NCBI GenBank assembly: GCA_029253325.1
Contig: JAQWZS010000006.1
Coordinates: 1-5,754, forward strand
Direction of reading: 5' to 3'
DNA from: Bacteroidia bacterium
Lineage (GTDB): Bacteria; Bacteroidota; Bacteroidia; NS11-12g; UBA9320
Length of the DNA stretch: 5,754 bases
Made by a program: the position numbers and the translations under genes
Notes under the pieces: model-generated
Databases searched by the model: none
What the model was told of the DNA's origin: nothing
Seen by the model: only the letters and a program-made list of their open reading frames with translations
Shown: piece by piece, positions 1-5,754 of the stretch
Layout of the letters: each line of letters starts with the position of its first letter
Position numbering within the stretch: position 1 is the first letter of the stretch

Positions 1-669
1 ATCTATATCGGCTATATCAATGGATAAGATTTCAAATGCAGTACCCGCATCCAAACCTTTTGCTAAAACTGTCTTAGATATGGTATCTGGATTTTCTAAT
101 ACTGCTTTGTGGGTTTTAGCTGAACCAATTGTAGTTACGATTCCCTCTCCTACACGAGCAAGAATAGTATCCTCTCCTGCACCACCTACTAACTGAGCGA
201 TATTTGCTCTAACAGTAACTCTAGCTTTTGCGATTAATTGTATTCCATCCTTTGCAACAGCGGCTACAGGAGGTGTATTAATAACTCTTGGGTTTACAGA
301 AAGTTGAACTGCATCTGCCACATCTCTGCCTGCTAAATCAATAGCAGCTGCCATATTGAAATCTAAAGGAATACTTGCTTTATCTGCAGAGATAAGAGCC
401 TTGACTACATTATTAACATTACCACCTGCCATAAAATGAGTTTCCAATTCATTAGAGGATACAGGTATTCCAGCCTTGTTTCCATTAATCAAAGCATTCA
501 CAATAAGAGAAGGTGGTACTTTTCGAATTCGCATGAATATCAACTGAATGATACTAACACTTTTACCTGAAATTGAAACTTGAGCAGTGACCCAAAGCCC
601 CAGTGGTACAAAGTAGAAAAACACAAAGAGTAGAACTACTCCAACGATTAAAAAAGGTATAATTCCCAT
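1..669 (-). CDS. floA: Flotillin-like protein FloA, C-terminus cut off by window edge
   Basis: This is the first 223 codons of a flotillin-like, SPFH/band 7-related scaffold protein. FloA proteins sit in the inner membrane, form oligomers and organise membrane microdomains. The reading frame is open from the ATG at 669-667 to base 1. Residues 3-23 are one hydrophobic segment (IIPFLIVGVVLLFVFFYFVPL), a membrane anchor or re-entrant hairpin, followed by GLWVTAQVSISGKSVSIIQL. Family hallmarks follow: MRIRKVPPSLIVNALI, the ETHFMAGGNVNNVV segment, DLAGRDVADAVQ, INTPPVAAVAKDGIQL, RVTVRANIAQLVGGAGEDTI, and FEILSIDIADID at the edge. FloA is usually about 320-330 residues, so roughly a third, the Glu/Ala-rich C-terminal helical part, lies outside. 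The start is 6 bases after the nfeD stop without a clear Shine-Dalgarno, so translation probably depends on coupling. Identification is from recalled family sequence and is strong. Confidence 0.95.
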   Translation of the reverse strand, partial: MGIIPFLIVGVVLLFVFFYFVPLGLWVTAQVSISGKSVSIIQLIFMRIRKVPPSLIVNALINGNKAGIPVSSNELETHFMAGGNVNNVVKALISADKASIPLDFNMAAAIDLAGRDVADAVQLSVNPRVINTPPVAAVAKDGIQLIAKARVTVRANIAQLVGGAGEDTILARVGEGIVTTIGSAKTHKAVLENPDTISKTVLAKGLDAGTAFEILSIDIADID

Positions 670-675
670 TAGATT

Positions 676-1143
676 TTATTGATTAATTATTTTAATATAT
701 ATTTTGTTGTTGTCTATTTTTTCGATTTCAATTTCAGCCCCTGAAGGTATAAAACTTCCCTCTGAATGCACTTCGATTCGCTGAGATTTGACGAGAGCTA
801 TACCAGATGGTCTTATTGCACTTATTGTTTTTCCTGTATCTCCCACTTGCACTTCTAATTGGCCAATATCATTGGCCTTACCTGTAATTGTTTCTTTATT
901 AGAAAACATATCCCATGCACCATTTCGAAAAGCATACACTACAATTACAGTCATAAGGACGATTATCAATGCTAAAAGAATATTACCATGGAATATACCA
1001 TAATCAGTATATGTAAAGTAAACCCCCACTCCAACCATAACAACACCAACAATTCCAACGATAAAACCTGGAACAATAAATATTTCAATTAAAAGTAGTA
1101 ACAGTCCGAGAATAACAAAAGAGGCAACAATAGAAAGTGTCAT
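676..1143 (-). CDS. NfeD-like membrane protein, short form without protease domain
   Basis: A 155-residue NfeD family protein. Short NfeD proteins are inner-membrane partners of flotillins or stomatins, and the gene pair is conserved in many bacteria. The N-terminal half is very hydrophobic, with likely membrane segments at about residues 4-23, 26-45 and 54-72. The PGFIVGIVG turn between the first two is typical of the family. From about residue 85 the protein is soluble and matches the NfeD C-terminal OB-fold: GKANDIG, then GKTISAIRPSGIALV, QRIEVHSEGSFIPSG and a final beta-strand. No N-terminal ClpP-like serine protease domain is present, so this is the short type. The gene begins 30 bases after the gcvP stop and ends 6 bases before floA. 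I see no TAnnTTTG-type promoter in the gap, so transcription with gcvP is possible. No strong Shine-Dalgarno precedes the ATG (GGCTGTATATATATG), which is usual in Bacteroidota. Confidence 0.92.
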   Translation of the reverse strand: MTLSIVASFVILGLLLLLIEIFIVPGFIVGIVGVVMVGVGVYFTYTDYGIFHGNILLALIIVLMTVIVVYAFRNGAWDMFSNKETITGKANDIGQLEVQVGDTGKTISAIRPSGIALVKSQRIEVHSEGSFIPSGAEIEIEKIDNNKIYIKIINQ

Positions 1144-1173
1144 ATATATACAGCCAAGTTAAGGCTTTTTAAA

Positions 1174-4026
1174 TTAAACCTCAATATAATCTGCAACGGG
1201 AAGACAACTACATACTAAATTTCGATCCCCATAGGTATTATCTACTCTTCCAACGCTTGGCCAAAATTTGTTTTGTTTCACATATGATGCAGGATAAGCA
1301 GCCTTTGTTCTAGAATAAGGCCTATCCCAATCATCGCCTGAGACAAGTTGTGCGGTATGGGGTGCATGTTTTATGACATTGTTTACTTTATCTGCTAACC
1401 CATTTTCAATCTCCGCTATCTCTTCACGTATGGATAAAAGTGCATCACAAAAACGATCTAACTCTACCCTAGTCTCACTTTCTGTAGGCTCAATCATTAA
1501 AGTACCTGGAATTGGAAAACTCACTGTTGGTGCATGAAAACCATAATCGATAAGCCGCTTTGCAATGTCTTCTACTTGGATGCCAGAGGTAAGTTTAAAA
1601 GGTCGAGGATCAACAATCATTTCATGGGCAACTGTTCCATTTTGACCAGTATATAAAACATCATAACCTTCAGATAAACGATATTTCATGTAATTAGCAT
1701 TCAGAATAGCTGTTGCAGTTGCTCTTTTTAAACCATCGGCACCCATCATTTTGATGTATGCATAACTGATTAATAATATGCTAGCACTTCCAAATGGAGC
1801 AGCACTAACTGCTCGCATCGCTTTATCCGAACTTACACCCTCAACAACAGAATGTCCGGGCAGATAGGGAGCAAGATGTTTGGCTACTCCAATTGGGCCC
1901 ATCCCAGGACCACCTCCACCATGAGGAATACAAAAAGTTTTGTGCAAGTTTAAATGACAGACATCTGCACCAATATTTGCTGGATTAGTATACCCTACTT
2001 GGGCATTCATATTGGCACCATCCATATAAACTTGTCCTCCAAACTCGTGAATTAAAGAAGTTACTTCCTTGATGGTCTCTTCATAAACACCATTAGTACT
2101 TGGATAAGTAATCATTGCTGCTGCTAGAGTATCTTTATGTGCCTCTACTTTTTCTCTTAAATCAACTAGATCAATGTACCCATTTTCGTGACACTTAACT
2201 ACAACAACTTTCATACCTGCCATTACTGCACTTGCTGGGTTTGTACCATGTGCAGATTCAGGTATAATTACAATATTCCGGTGATGCTGATTAGTATCTT
2301 TAAAATATTCCCTAATAGTCATTAATCCAGTATACTCTCCTTGAGCTCCTGCATTGGGTTGAAGGCTCACTTGGTGAAAACCTGTTATTTCTGACAAATC
2401 ACGTTCCAAATCATGTAACATCTCATCATATCCAGCAAGTTGATCTTTGGGGGCAAATGGATGGATATTCCCAAAGGTTTCCCAAGTTACTGGAATCATC
2501 TCGGTGGTTGCATTCAACTTCATCGTACAACTACCTAAAGCAATCATCGAGTGTGCTAATGATAAATCTTTATTCTCTAGAGATTTAAGGTATCTTAACA
2601 TCTCATGCTCTGTATGGTAGGAATTAAAGACGGGATGTTCTAGGAAAGTAGTAGTTCTATTCAAATCTAAATCCCACATCTGTGAAGTTTTATGCTTAAA
2701 TTCAACTGAAATTCCCTGAAACTGTCCAAATAATTCAACGAGCTGATTAATATCTTGAAGTTCAGTTGTTTCATCAATACTAATCCCCACATAATTTGAC
2801 TCATAACGAATATTAATCTTATGCTGATTAAGTAATTCTTTTAATTTATCTTGTTGAGCTTTGTCAAGTGAGATAGCAATCGTATCAAAAGCACTATTAT
2901 TTTTTAAATCAAACCCAATTTTGGAAAGATTATTTGCTAAAATACTGGTGAGTTGATTAACTTTTTGAGCAATTTTTTTAAGTCTGTCAGGTCCATGATA
3001 GGCTGCATACATCCCAGCCATAACTGCAAGAAGTGCTTGTGCTGTACATATATTACTAGTAGCTTTATCTCTTTTGATGTGTTGTTCACGTGTTTGAAGA
3101 GCCATTCTAAGAGCAGTATCACCATTAGAATCCTGAGATACACCGATTACACGACCAGGTAATCTTCTTTTGTGTTTTTCTTTAGTAGCAAAGTAAGCAG
3201 CATGAGGCCCACCATTCCCCATGGGTATTCCGAATCTTTGAGTACTTCCAACGACAACTTCAGCACCCCAAGAACCAGGTGCTTCAAGTAAGGTTAACGA
3301 GAGAATATCTGCAGCAACAACCGTTTTAATTTGGTGTATCGATGCTCTTTCAACTAATGCACTATAGTCTTCAACTGAACCCTCTCCATTCGGATATTGA
3401 ACAAAAAGACCGAAGAAGTCCTCATTAAAATCAAAATCGACAGGATTTCCCTTAACAATAGATATACCTAGAGGTTCAGCCCTAGTTTCAATTACGTCTA
3501 TTATTTGAGGAAAAGCTTTATCAGACACAAAAAACTTATTTCCATTTTGTCTACCTTTCGCAGCAAAAACCATGGCCATTGCCTCAGCAGCTGCAGTAGC
3601 TTCATCTAATAGACTAGCATTTGCTATTTCCATACCCGTTAAATCCATAATCATGGTTTGAAAATTAAGTAACGCTTCTAGTCTACCTTGAGCTATTTCT
3701 GCTTGGTAAGGAGTATATTGTGTGTACCAACCAGGATTTTCAAGAATATTTCTTAAAATAACTTTTGGAGTATGTGTTCCGTAATAGCCCATCCCAATGT
3801 AGTTTTTAGAAATTTGGTTCTTTTCACCAATTGATTTCAACTTGGACAATAGTTCAACCTCTGTCAATGGTTCATCTAATTTTAACTCGTTTTGAAGTCT
3901 AATTTCACTGGGTATTGTGTCAGAAATGAGTCCTTCCATTAGATTATACCCAAGCACGGATAGCATCTGGTGTTCTTCTTGGGAATCTATACTATTGTGG
4001 CGGTCAGAAAAATGCTCTTTATACAT
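1174..4026 (-). CDS. gcvP: Glycine dehydrogenase (aminomethyl-transferring), P-protein of glycine cleavage system
   Basis: This encodes the PLP-dependent P-protein, which decarboxylates glycine and passes the aminomethyl group to the lipoyl arm of the H-protein in the cytoplasm. At 950 residues it has the normal length of the single-chain form, with both halves fused. The N-terminal half shows NYIGMGYYGTHTP (about residues 76-88), QTMIMDLTGMEIANASLLDE, and RALQTREQHI-like and SNICTAQALLAVMAGM segments (the last near 325-340). The C-terminal half shows SMIALGSCTMKLNATTEM (near 495-510), SLQPNAGAQGEY, ESAHGTNPASAVMAGM, ITYPSTNGVYE and NLHKTFCIPHGGGGPGMGP. By family knowledge Lys696 in NLHKTF (codon 1941-1939) is the Schiff-base lysine holding PLP. 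No frame break or missing motif was seen. The ATG at 4026 is kept because it lies about 23 bases below a good promoter candidate, with MYKEHFSDRHNSI a plausible N-terminus. The T- and H-protein genes are not in the window. No glycine riboswitch precedes it; the leader is too short. Confidence 0.98.
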   Translation of the reverse strand: MYKEHFSDRHNSIDSQEEHQMLSVLGYNLMEGLISDTIPSEIRLQNELKLDEPLTEVELLSKLKSIGEKNQISKNYIGMGYYGTHTPKVILRNILENPGWYTQYTPYQAEIAQGRLEALLNFQTMIMDLTGMEIANASLLDEATAAAEAMAMVFAAKGRQNGNKFFVSDKAFPQIIDVIETRAEPLGISIVKGNPVDFDFNEDFFGLFVQYPNGEGSVEDYSALVERASIHQIKTVVAADILSLTLLEAPGSWGAEVVVGSTQRFGIPMGNGGPHAAYFATKEKHKRRLPGRVIGVSQDSNGDTALRMALQTREQHIKRDKATSNICTAQALLAVMAGMYAAYHGPDRLKKIAQKVNQLTSILANNLSKIGFDLKNNSAFDTIAISLDKAQQDKLKELLNQHKINIRYESNYVGISIDETTELQDINQLVELFGQFQGISVEFKHKTSQMWDLDLNRTTTFLEHPVFNSYHTEHEMLRYLKSLENKDLSLAHSMIALGSCTMKLNATTEMIPVTWETFGNIHPFAPKDQLAGYDEMLHDLERDLSEITGFHQVSLQPNAGAQGEYTGLMTIREYFKDTNQHHRNIVIIPESAHGTNPASAVMAGMKVVVVKCHENGYIDLVDLREKVEAHKDTLAAAMITYPSTNGVYEETIKEVTSLIHEFGGQVYMDGANMNAQVGYTNPANIGADVCHLNLHKTFCIPHGGGGPGMGPIGVAKHLAPYLPGHSVVEGVSSDKAMRAVSAAPFGSASILLISYAYIKMMGADGLKRATATAILNANYMKYRLSEGYDVLYTGQNGTVAHEMIVDPRPFKLTSGIQVEDIAKRLIDYGFHAPTVSFPIPGTLMIEPTESETRVELDRFCDALLSIREEIAEIENGLADKVNNVIKHAPHTAQLVSGDDWDRPYSRTKAAYPASYVKQNKFWPSVGRVDNTYGDRNLVCSCLPVADYIEV

Positions 4027-4055
4027 CTTAAATTTCTTACGATTAAATCTTATTA

Positions 4056-4089
4056 CAAAAATAAATTTAGGTTAGTTAAAAAACCCAAA
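4056..4089 (-). promoter_or_regulatory. Predicted Bacteroidota-type promoter for gcvP
   Basis: On the minus strand there is TTTG (4089-4086), a 22-base spacer, and TATTTTTG (4063-4056). This matches the known Bacteroidota sigma factor consensus, TTTG at -33 and TAnnTTTG at -7, at every fixed position, and the spacer is within the usual 17-23 range. Transcription would start near 4050, giving a leader of only about 23 bases before the gcvP ATG at 4026. The match is seen directly; the activity is inferred. Confidence 0.65.
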
Positions 4090-4098
4090 TGTTAAGTA

Positions 4099-4144
4099 TT
4101 AGTTTACACTTTTTTTTATATTATATATATATTCGTGTAACTAA
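4099..4144. repeat. Imperfect inverted repeat flanking the rightward promoter candidate
   Basis: The left arm TTAGTTTACAC (4099-4109) pairs with the right arm GTGTAACTAA (4135-4144): ten pairs with a single extra T in the left arm. The 25 bases between are the T tract and alternating TA run. The arms overlap both elements of the predicted rightward promoter, so an operator or a cruciform is conceivable. The TTAGTTA motif occurs once more at 4072-4078, in the gcvP promoter spacer. No regulator is encoded in the window to link to it. Confidence 0.35.
4103..4135 (+). promoter_or_regulatory. Possible weaker promoter for the barrel gene
   Basis: On the plus strand there is TTTA (4103-4106), a 21-base spacer, and TATATTCG (4128-4135). 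Each element has one mismatch to the Bacteroidota TTTG / TAnnTTTG pattern. Transcription would begin around 4142, about 20 bases before the ATG at 4162 but only about 8 bases before the TTG at 4150. That supports the ATG start. In such AT-rich DNA a chance match is quite possible. Confidence 0.35.
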
Positions 4145-4161
4145 CGGCTTTGAAACTTTTT

Positions 4162-4908
4162 ATGAAAATATCATTAAATAAAATCCTTCTATTCCTTTTA
4201 ATTTTTATTACTAATCTAACTTACGCTCAAAATAGAATTTACAAATCGTATTGGAATTATAACATTTCTCTAGCATCCACCCACTTTATGAGTGACCTAG
4301 GTGGCAAGGGAACACTTGGAACCAATGACATATCAGATATTAATTTCTCAAGTACACGCTTTGGTCTTGGAACAGGATTTCAATATAACTCTCCTTCGGG
4401 TATATCTATCGGATTCGATTTGATAACAGCTAGATTATATGGCAGTGACAGTAAAACTAACTCTAATCGTAGGTATCGTAACTTGCACTCGAGAACTGAT
4501 ATTTTTGAAACTACTACTAAAATCACATACACCCATTTTAAAAGTGGATTCTACTTCAATGTTGGTGCTGGAATTTGTTTTTTTAAACCGATGGCAAAGT
4601 TGAATAATAAATGGTATAAGCTTCGGCCGCTCAAAACAGAAGGACAAGGCATTGATCCCGAAAAAAGTAACTATGATAAATATACCCCAGTTATTCCATT
4701 TGGTATTTGGAAAAAATTCTATCTAAACAATAAAATTTCTATAGCTGTAGATTTATCCTTGAGAAAAACTTTCACAGATTATTTGGATGACGTATCAACT
4801 ACATACCATGACAAGCAAGAAATTCGAAATCATACTGGAGATATAGCCGCAGAATTATCTGACCAATCTTTTGGTGATAATGGCATAGGCAGAACTGGAA
4901 GCATATGA
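4162..4908 (+). CDS. DUF6089-like outer-membrane beta-barrel protein, apparently truncated by an in-frame TGA
   Basis: This codes for a 248-residue secreted beta-barrel protein of unknown function, resembling the DUF6089 family of Bacteroidota. Residues 1-22 are a signal peptide: KISLNK, a hydrophobic core, and likely cleavage after TYA, before QN. Family-like motifs are HFMSDLGG (about 41-48), an alternating strand pattern at 65-95, RRYRNLHSRTDIFE (103-116) and TFTDYLDDVSTTYHD (203-217). The frame extends upstream to a TTG at 4150 (four more residues, MKLF), but I prefer the ATG at 4162 because it gives a standard signal peptide and leaves room for a leader below the candidate promoter. The gene ends at TGA 4906-4908, yet the same frame stays open for 42 more codons that look like the missing last strand (see next entry). 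Barrels close through their final strand, so the shortened product may not fold. The family call rests on recalled motifs and is fairly sure; function is unknown. Confidence 0.82.
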   Translation: MKISLNKILLFLLIFITNLTYAQNRIYKSYWNYNISLASTHFMSDLGGKGTLGTNDISDINFSSTRFGLGTGFQYNSPSGISIGFDLITARLYGSDSKTNSNRRYRNLHSRTDIFETTTKITYTHFKSGFYFNVGAGICFFKPMAKLNNKWYKLRPLKTEGQGIDPEKSNYDKYTPVIPFGIWKKFYLNNKISIAVDLSLRKTFTDYLDDVSTTYHDKQEIRNHTGDIAAELSDQSFGDNGIGRTGSI

Positions 4909-5037
4909 GGAAATCCTAAAAACAATGACAACTATTTCTTTATGGGATTTAAACTATTTTTGCCAATAAATAACACTAATTCTTCTCACAAAATACATTA
5001 TCATTCGAGAAAAGACAAGTGTCCAAATAAGTGGTAA
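4909..5037 (+). pseudogene. Cut-off C-terminal part of the barrel gene, after the premature TGA
   Basis: Directly after the TGA, with no frame change, 42 sense codons run to a TAA at 5035-5037. They begin GNPKNNDNYFFMGFKLFL and end KDKCPNKW. From memory, relatives of this barrel family end with an arginine, GNP or GDP, ND, an aromatic-rich strand, G and K/L, then a short tail with CP and an aromatic residue, which is what is seen here. The TGA sits where that arginine would be, so CGA or AGA to TGA is the simplest origin. Rejoined, the protein would be 291 residues and the last strand would be restored. The gap to the next start would then be 6 bases instead of 135. It has no start codon with a signal peptide, so it is not an independent gene. 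Confidence 0.7.
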
Positions 5038-5043
5038 AATCCA

Positions 5044-5754
5044 ATGCAAGAAAAAATATTCGAACCTTTAGTCACACAAGACACCGTTTTATTTGGAATT
5101 CTAGCAAGTTGTTTAGGACTCGTTTTCTTAACAAGTAGTTCAAGCAAACCATTTTGGAAAAAGTTCTATGCTGTAGTGCCCGCACTTTTTATGGCTTATT
5201 TTATTCCAGCAATTCTTACAACATTAGGAGTTATTTCTCCAGAATGGAATACCATTTCTGATACGGGTGAGGTTATTCAACATAAATCTAACCTATACTT
5301 TGTAGCTAGTCGATACTTTTTACCTGCTGCTCTTGTATTAATGACATTAAGCCTTGATCTTAAGGCTGTTTTTAATTTAGGACCTAAAGCTCTAATTATG
5401 TTTCTAACAGGCACTATCGGTATAATCATAGGTGGTCCCATAGCTATCTATATATTATCTCTCACCTATCCAGAAGCCATTGGAGGTGTTGGCCCTGATG
5501 CAGTATGGAGAGGACTAGCGACATTAGCTGGAAGTTGGATTGGAGGTGGAGCCAACCAGACAGCAATGCTAGAAATCTATGGTTACAACCAAAAATTATA
5601 TGGTGGAATGGTATTCGTTGACATCGTGGTTGCAAATATTTGGATGGCTATACTACTAATTGATATAGGTAAGTCTGAAAAAATTGATTGTTGGTTAAAG
5701 GCTGATACCACCGCAATAGAGGATTTGAAAGCTAAAGTCTCAAAGTTCACTCAA
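5044..5754 (+). CDS. DUF819 family integral membrane protein, C-terminus cut off by window edge
   Basis: The frame is open for 237 codons from the ATG at 5044-5046 to the end of the window, starting MQEKIFEPLVTQDTVLFGIL. It belongs, by recalled motifs, to the DUF819 (YjcL-like) family: inner-membrane proteins thought to be transporters, with no established substrate. Likely membrane segments lie at about residues 14-30, 42-63, 91-107, 115-140 and 188-208. The signature segment is WRGLATLAGSWIGGGANQTAM at 155-175, glycine-rich and probably part of the transport core. Residues 209-237 are a charged stretch, likely a cytoplasmic loop before the second half. Members are about 390-420 residues, so around 40 percent lies outside. 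The gene starts 6 bases after the original end of the barrel gene, so the two probably share an operon. No Shine-Dalgarno is evident (GTGGTAAAATCCAATG). A lone TATTTTTG at 4955-4962 could be an internal -7 element, but no matching upstream box is found. Confidence 0.88.
   Translation, partial: MQEKIFEPLVTQDTVLFGILASCLGLVFLTSSSSKPFWKKFYAVVPALFMAYFIPAILTTLGVISPEWNTISDTGEVIQHKSNLYFVASRYFLPAALVLMTLSLDLKAVFNLGPKALIMFLTGTIGIIIGGPIAIYILSLTYPEAIGGVGPDAVWRGLATLAGSWIGGGANQTAMLEIYGYNQKLYGGMVFVDIVVANIWMAILLIDIGKSEKIDCWLKADTTAIEDLKAKVSKFTQ

Larger units (their letters stand above)
4027..4161. other. Divergent AT-rich intergenic region between gcvP and the barrel gene
   Basis: These 135 bases hold no gene. 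They must contain the start signals for both the leftward gcvP and the rightward barrel gene. The middle (about 4109-4133) is a T tract followed by alternating TA, the most AT-extreme stretch of the window, and would melt or bend easily. Candidate promoters for both directions and an inverted repeat are listed separately. Confidence 0.8.

Noticed and set aside
788..1003. 71-codon plus-strand open frame opposite nfeD
   Set aside because: It is antisense to a well-supported NfeD gene, with no promoter, family motif or neighbour to support it.
1152..1170. Terminator-like hairpin AGCC-AAGTTAA-GGCT followed by T run on the plus strand, in the gcvP-nfeD gap
   Set aside because: The stem has only four pairs and the T run is on the plus strand, where no gene ends. 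On the minus strand, the direction of transcription, it is followed by TATATAT rather than a T run.
2937..3162. Overlapping short open frames on both strands inside gcvP
   Set aside because: They lie fully within the conserved GcvP frame, have no recognisable features, and are explained as shadows of that gene.
4027..4055. Glycine riboswitch ahead of gcvP
   Set aside because: The predicted leader is only about 23 bases, and the whole 135-base intergenic region has no paired GC-containing aptamer structure.
4435..4647. 70-codon minus-strand open frame opposite the barrel gene
   Set aside because: It is antisense to the conserved part of the barrel gene and shows no independent coding evidence.
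4906..4908. TGA read as selenocysteine or as a sense codon in an altered genetic code
   Set aside because: No SECIS-like hairpin is apparent just after it, the family position appears to be arginine rather than cysteine, and no other in-frame TGA occurs in the roughly 1,560 other codons read in this window.
4955..4962. TATTTTTG as an internal promoter element for the DUF819 gene
   Set aside because: It matches the -7 consensus, but no TTG or TTTG lies 17-23 bases upstream, and it is accounted for as codons of the cut-off barrel C-terminus.

Overview
The window looks like a piece of a chromosome from an AT-rich bacterium of the phylum Bacteroidota. Four things point there: the character of the GcvP protein, a TYAQ-type signal peptide on a DUF6089-like outer-membrane barrel, weak or absent Shine-Dalgarno sequences before every start, and promoter-like sequences of the Bacteroidota type (TTTG, about 20 bases, TAnnTTTG). 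I cannot place it below phylum. No RNA gene, mobile element, CRISPR array or large repeat is visible.

Layout. The left two thirds reads leftward (minus strand): gcvP (4026-1174, glycine decarboxylase, complete), then after a 30-base gap an NfeD-like membrane protein (1143-676), then after 6 bases floA (flotillin-like, 669-1, cut by the window edge). A 135-base AT-rich divergent intergenic region (4027-4161) follows. It holds a good promoter candidate for gcvP and a weaker one for the rightward genes, the latter framed by an imperfect inverted repeat. The right third reads rightward: a DUF6089-like outer-membrane beta-barrel gene (4162-4908), then a DUF819 family inner-membrane protein (5044 to the edge, incomplete).

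How the genes work together. NfeD and FloA form a known pair in membrane microdomain organisation, and their 6-base spacing fits co-translation. GcvP is the P-protein of the glycine cleavage system. It has no evident functional link to the flotillin pair beyond lying upstream on the same strand.

The most notable observation is in the barrel gene. It stops at a TGA (4906-4908), but the same frame continues open for 42 codons to a TAA at 5035-5037, and the continuation reads like the natural C-terminus of the barrel family (GNP, NND, YFFMGFKL, then a CPNKW end). The intact gene would end 6 bases before the DUF819 gene. I read this as a single nonsense change, probably in an arginine codon, that removes the last beta-strand; a sequencing error or stop readthrough is also possible. 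Otherwise this is an ordinary housekeeping region, and I see no convincing undescribed multi-gene system.
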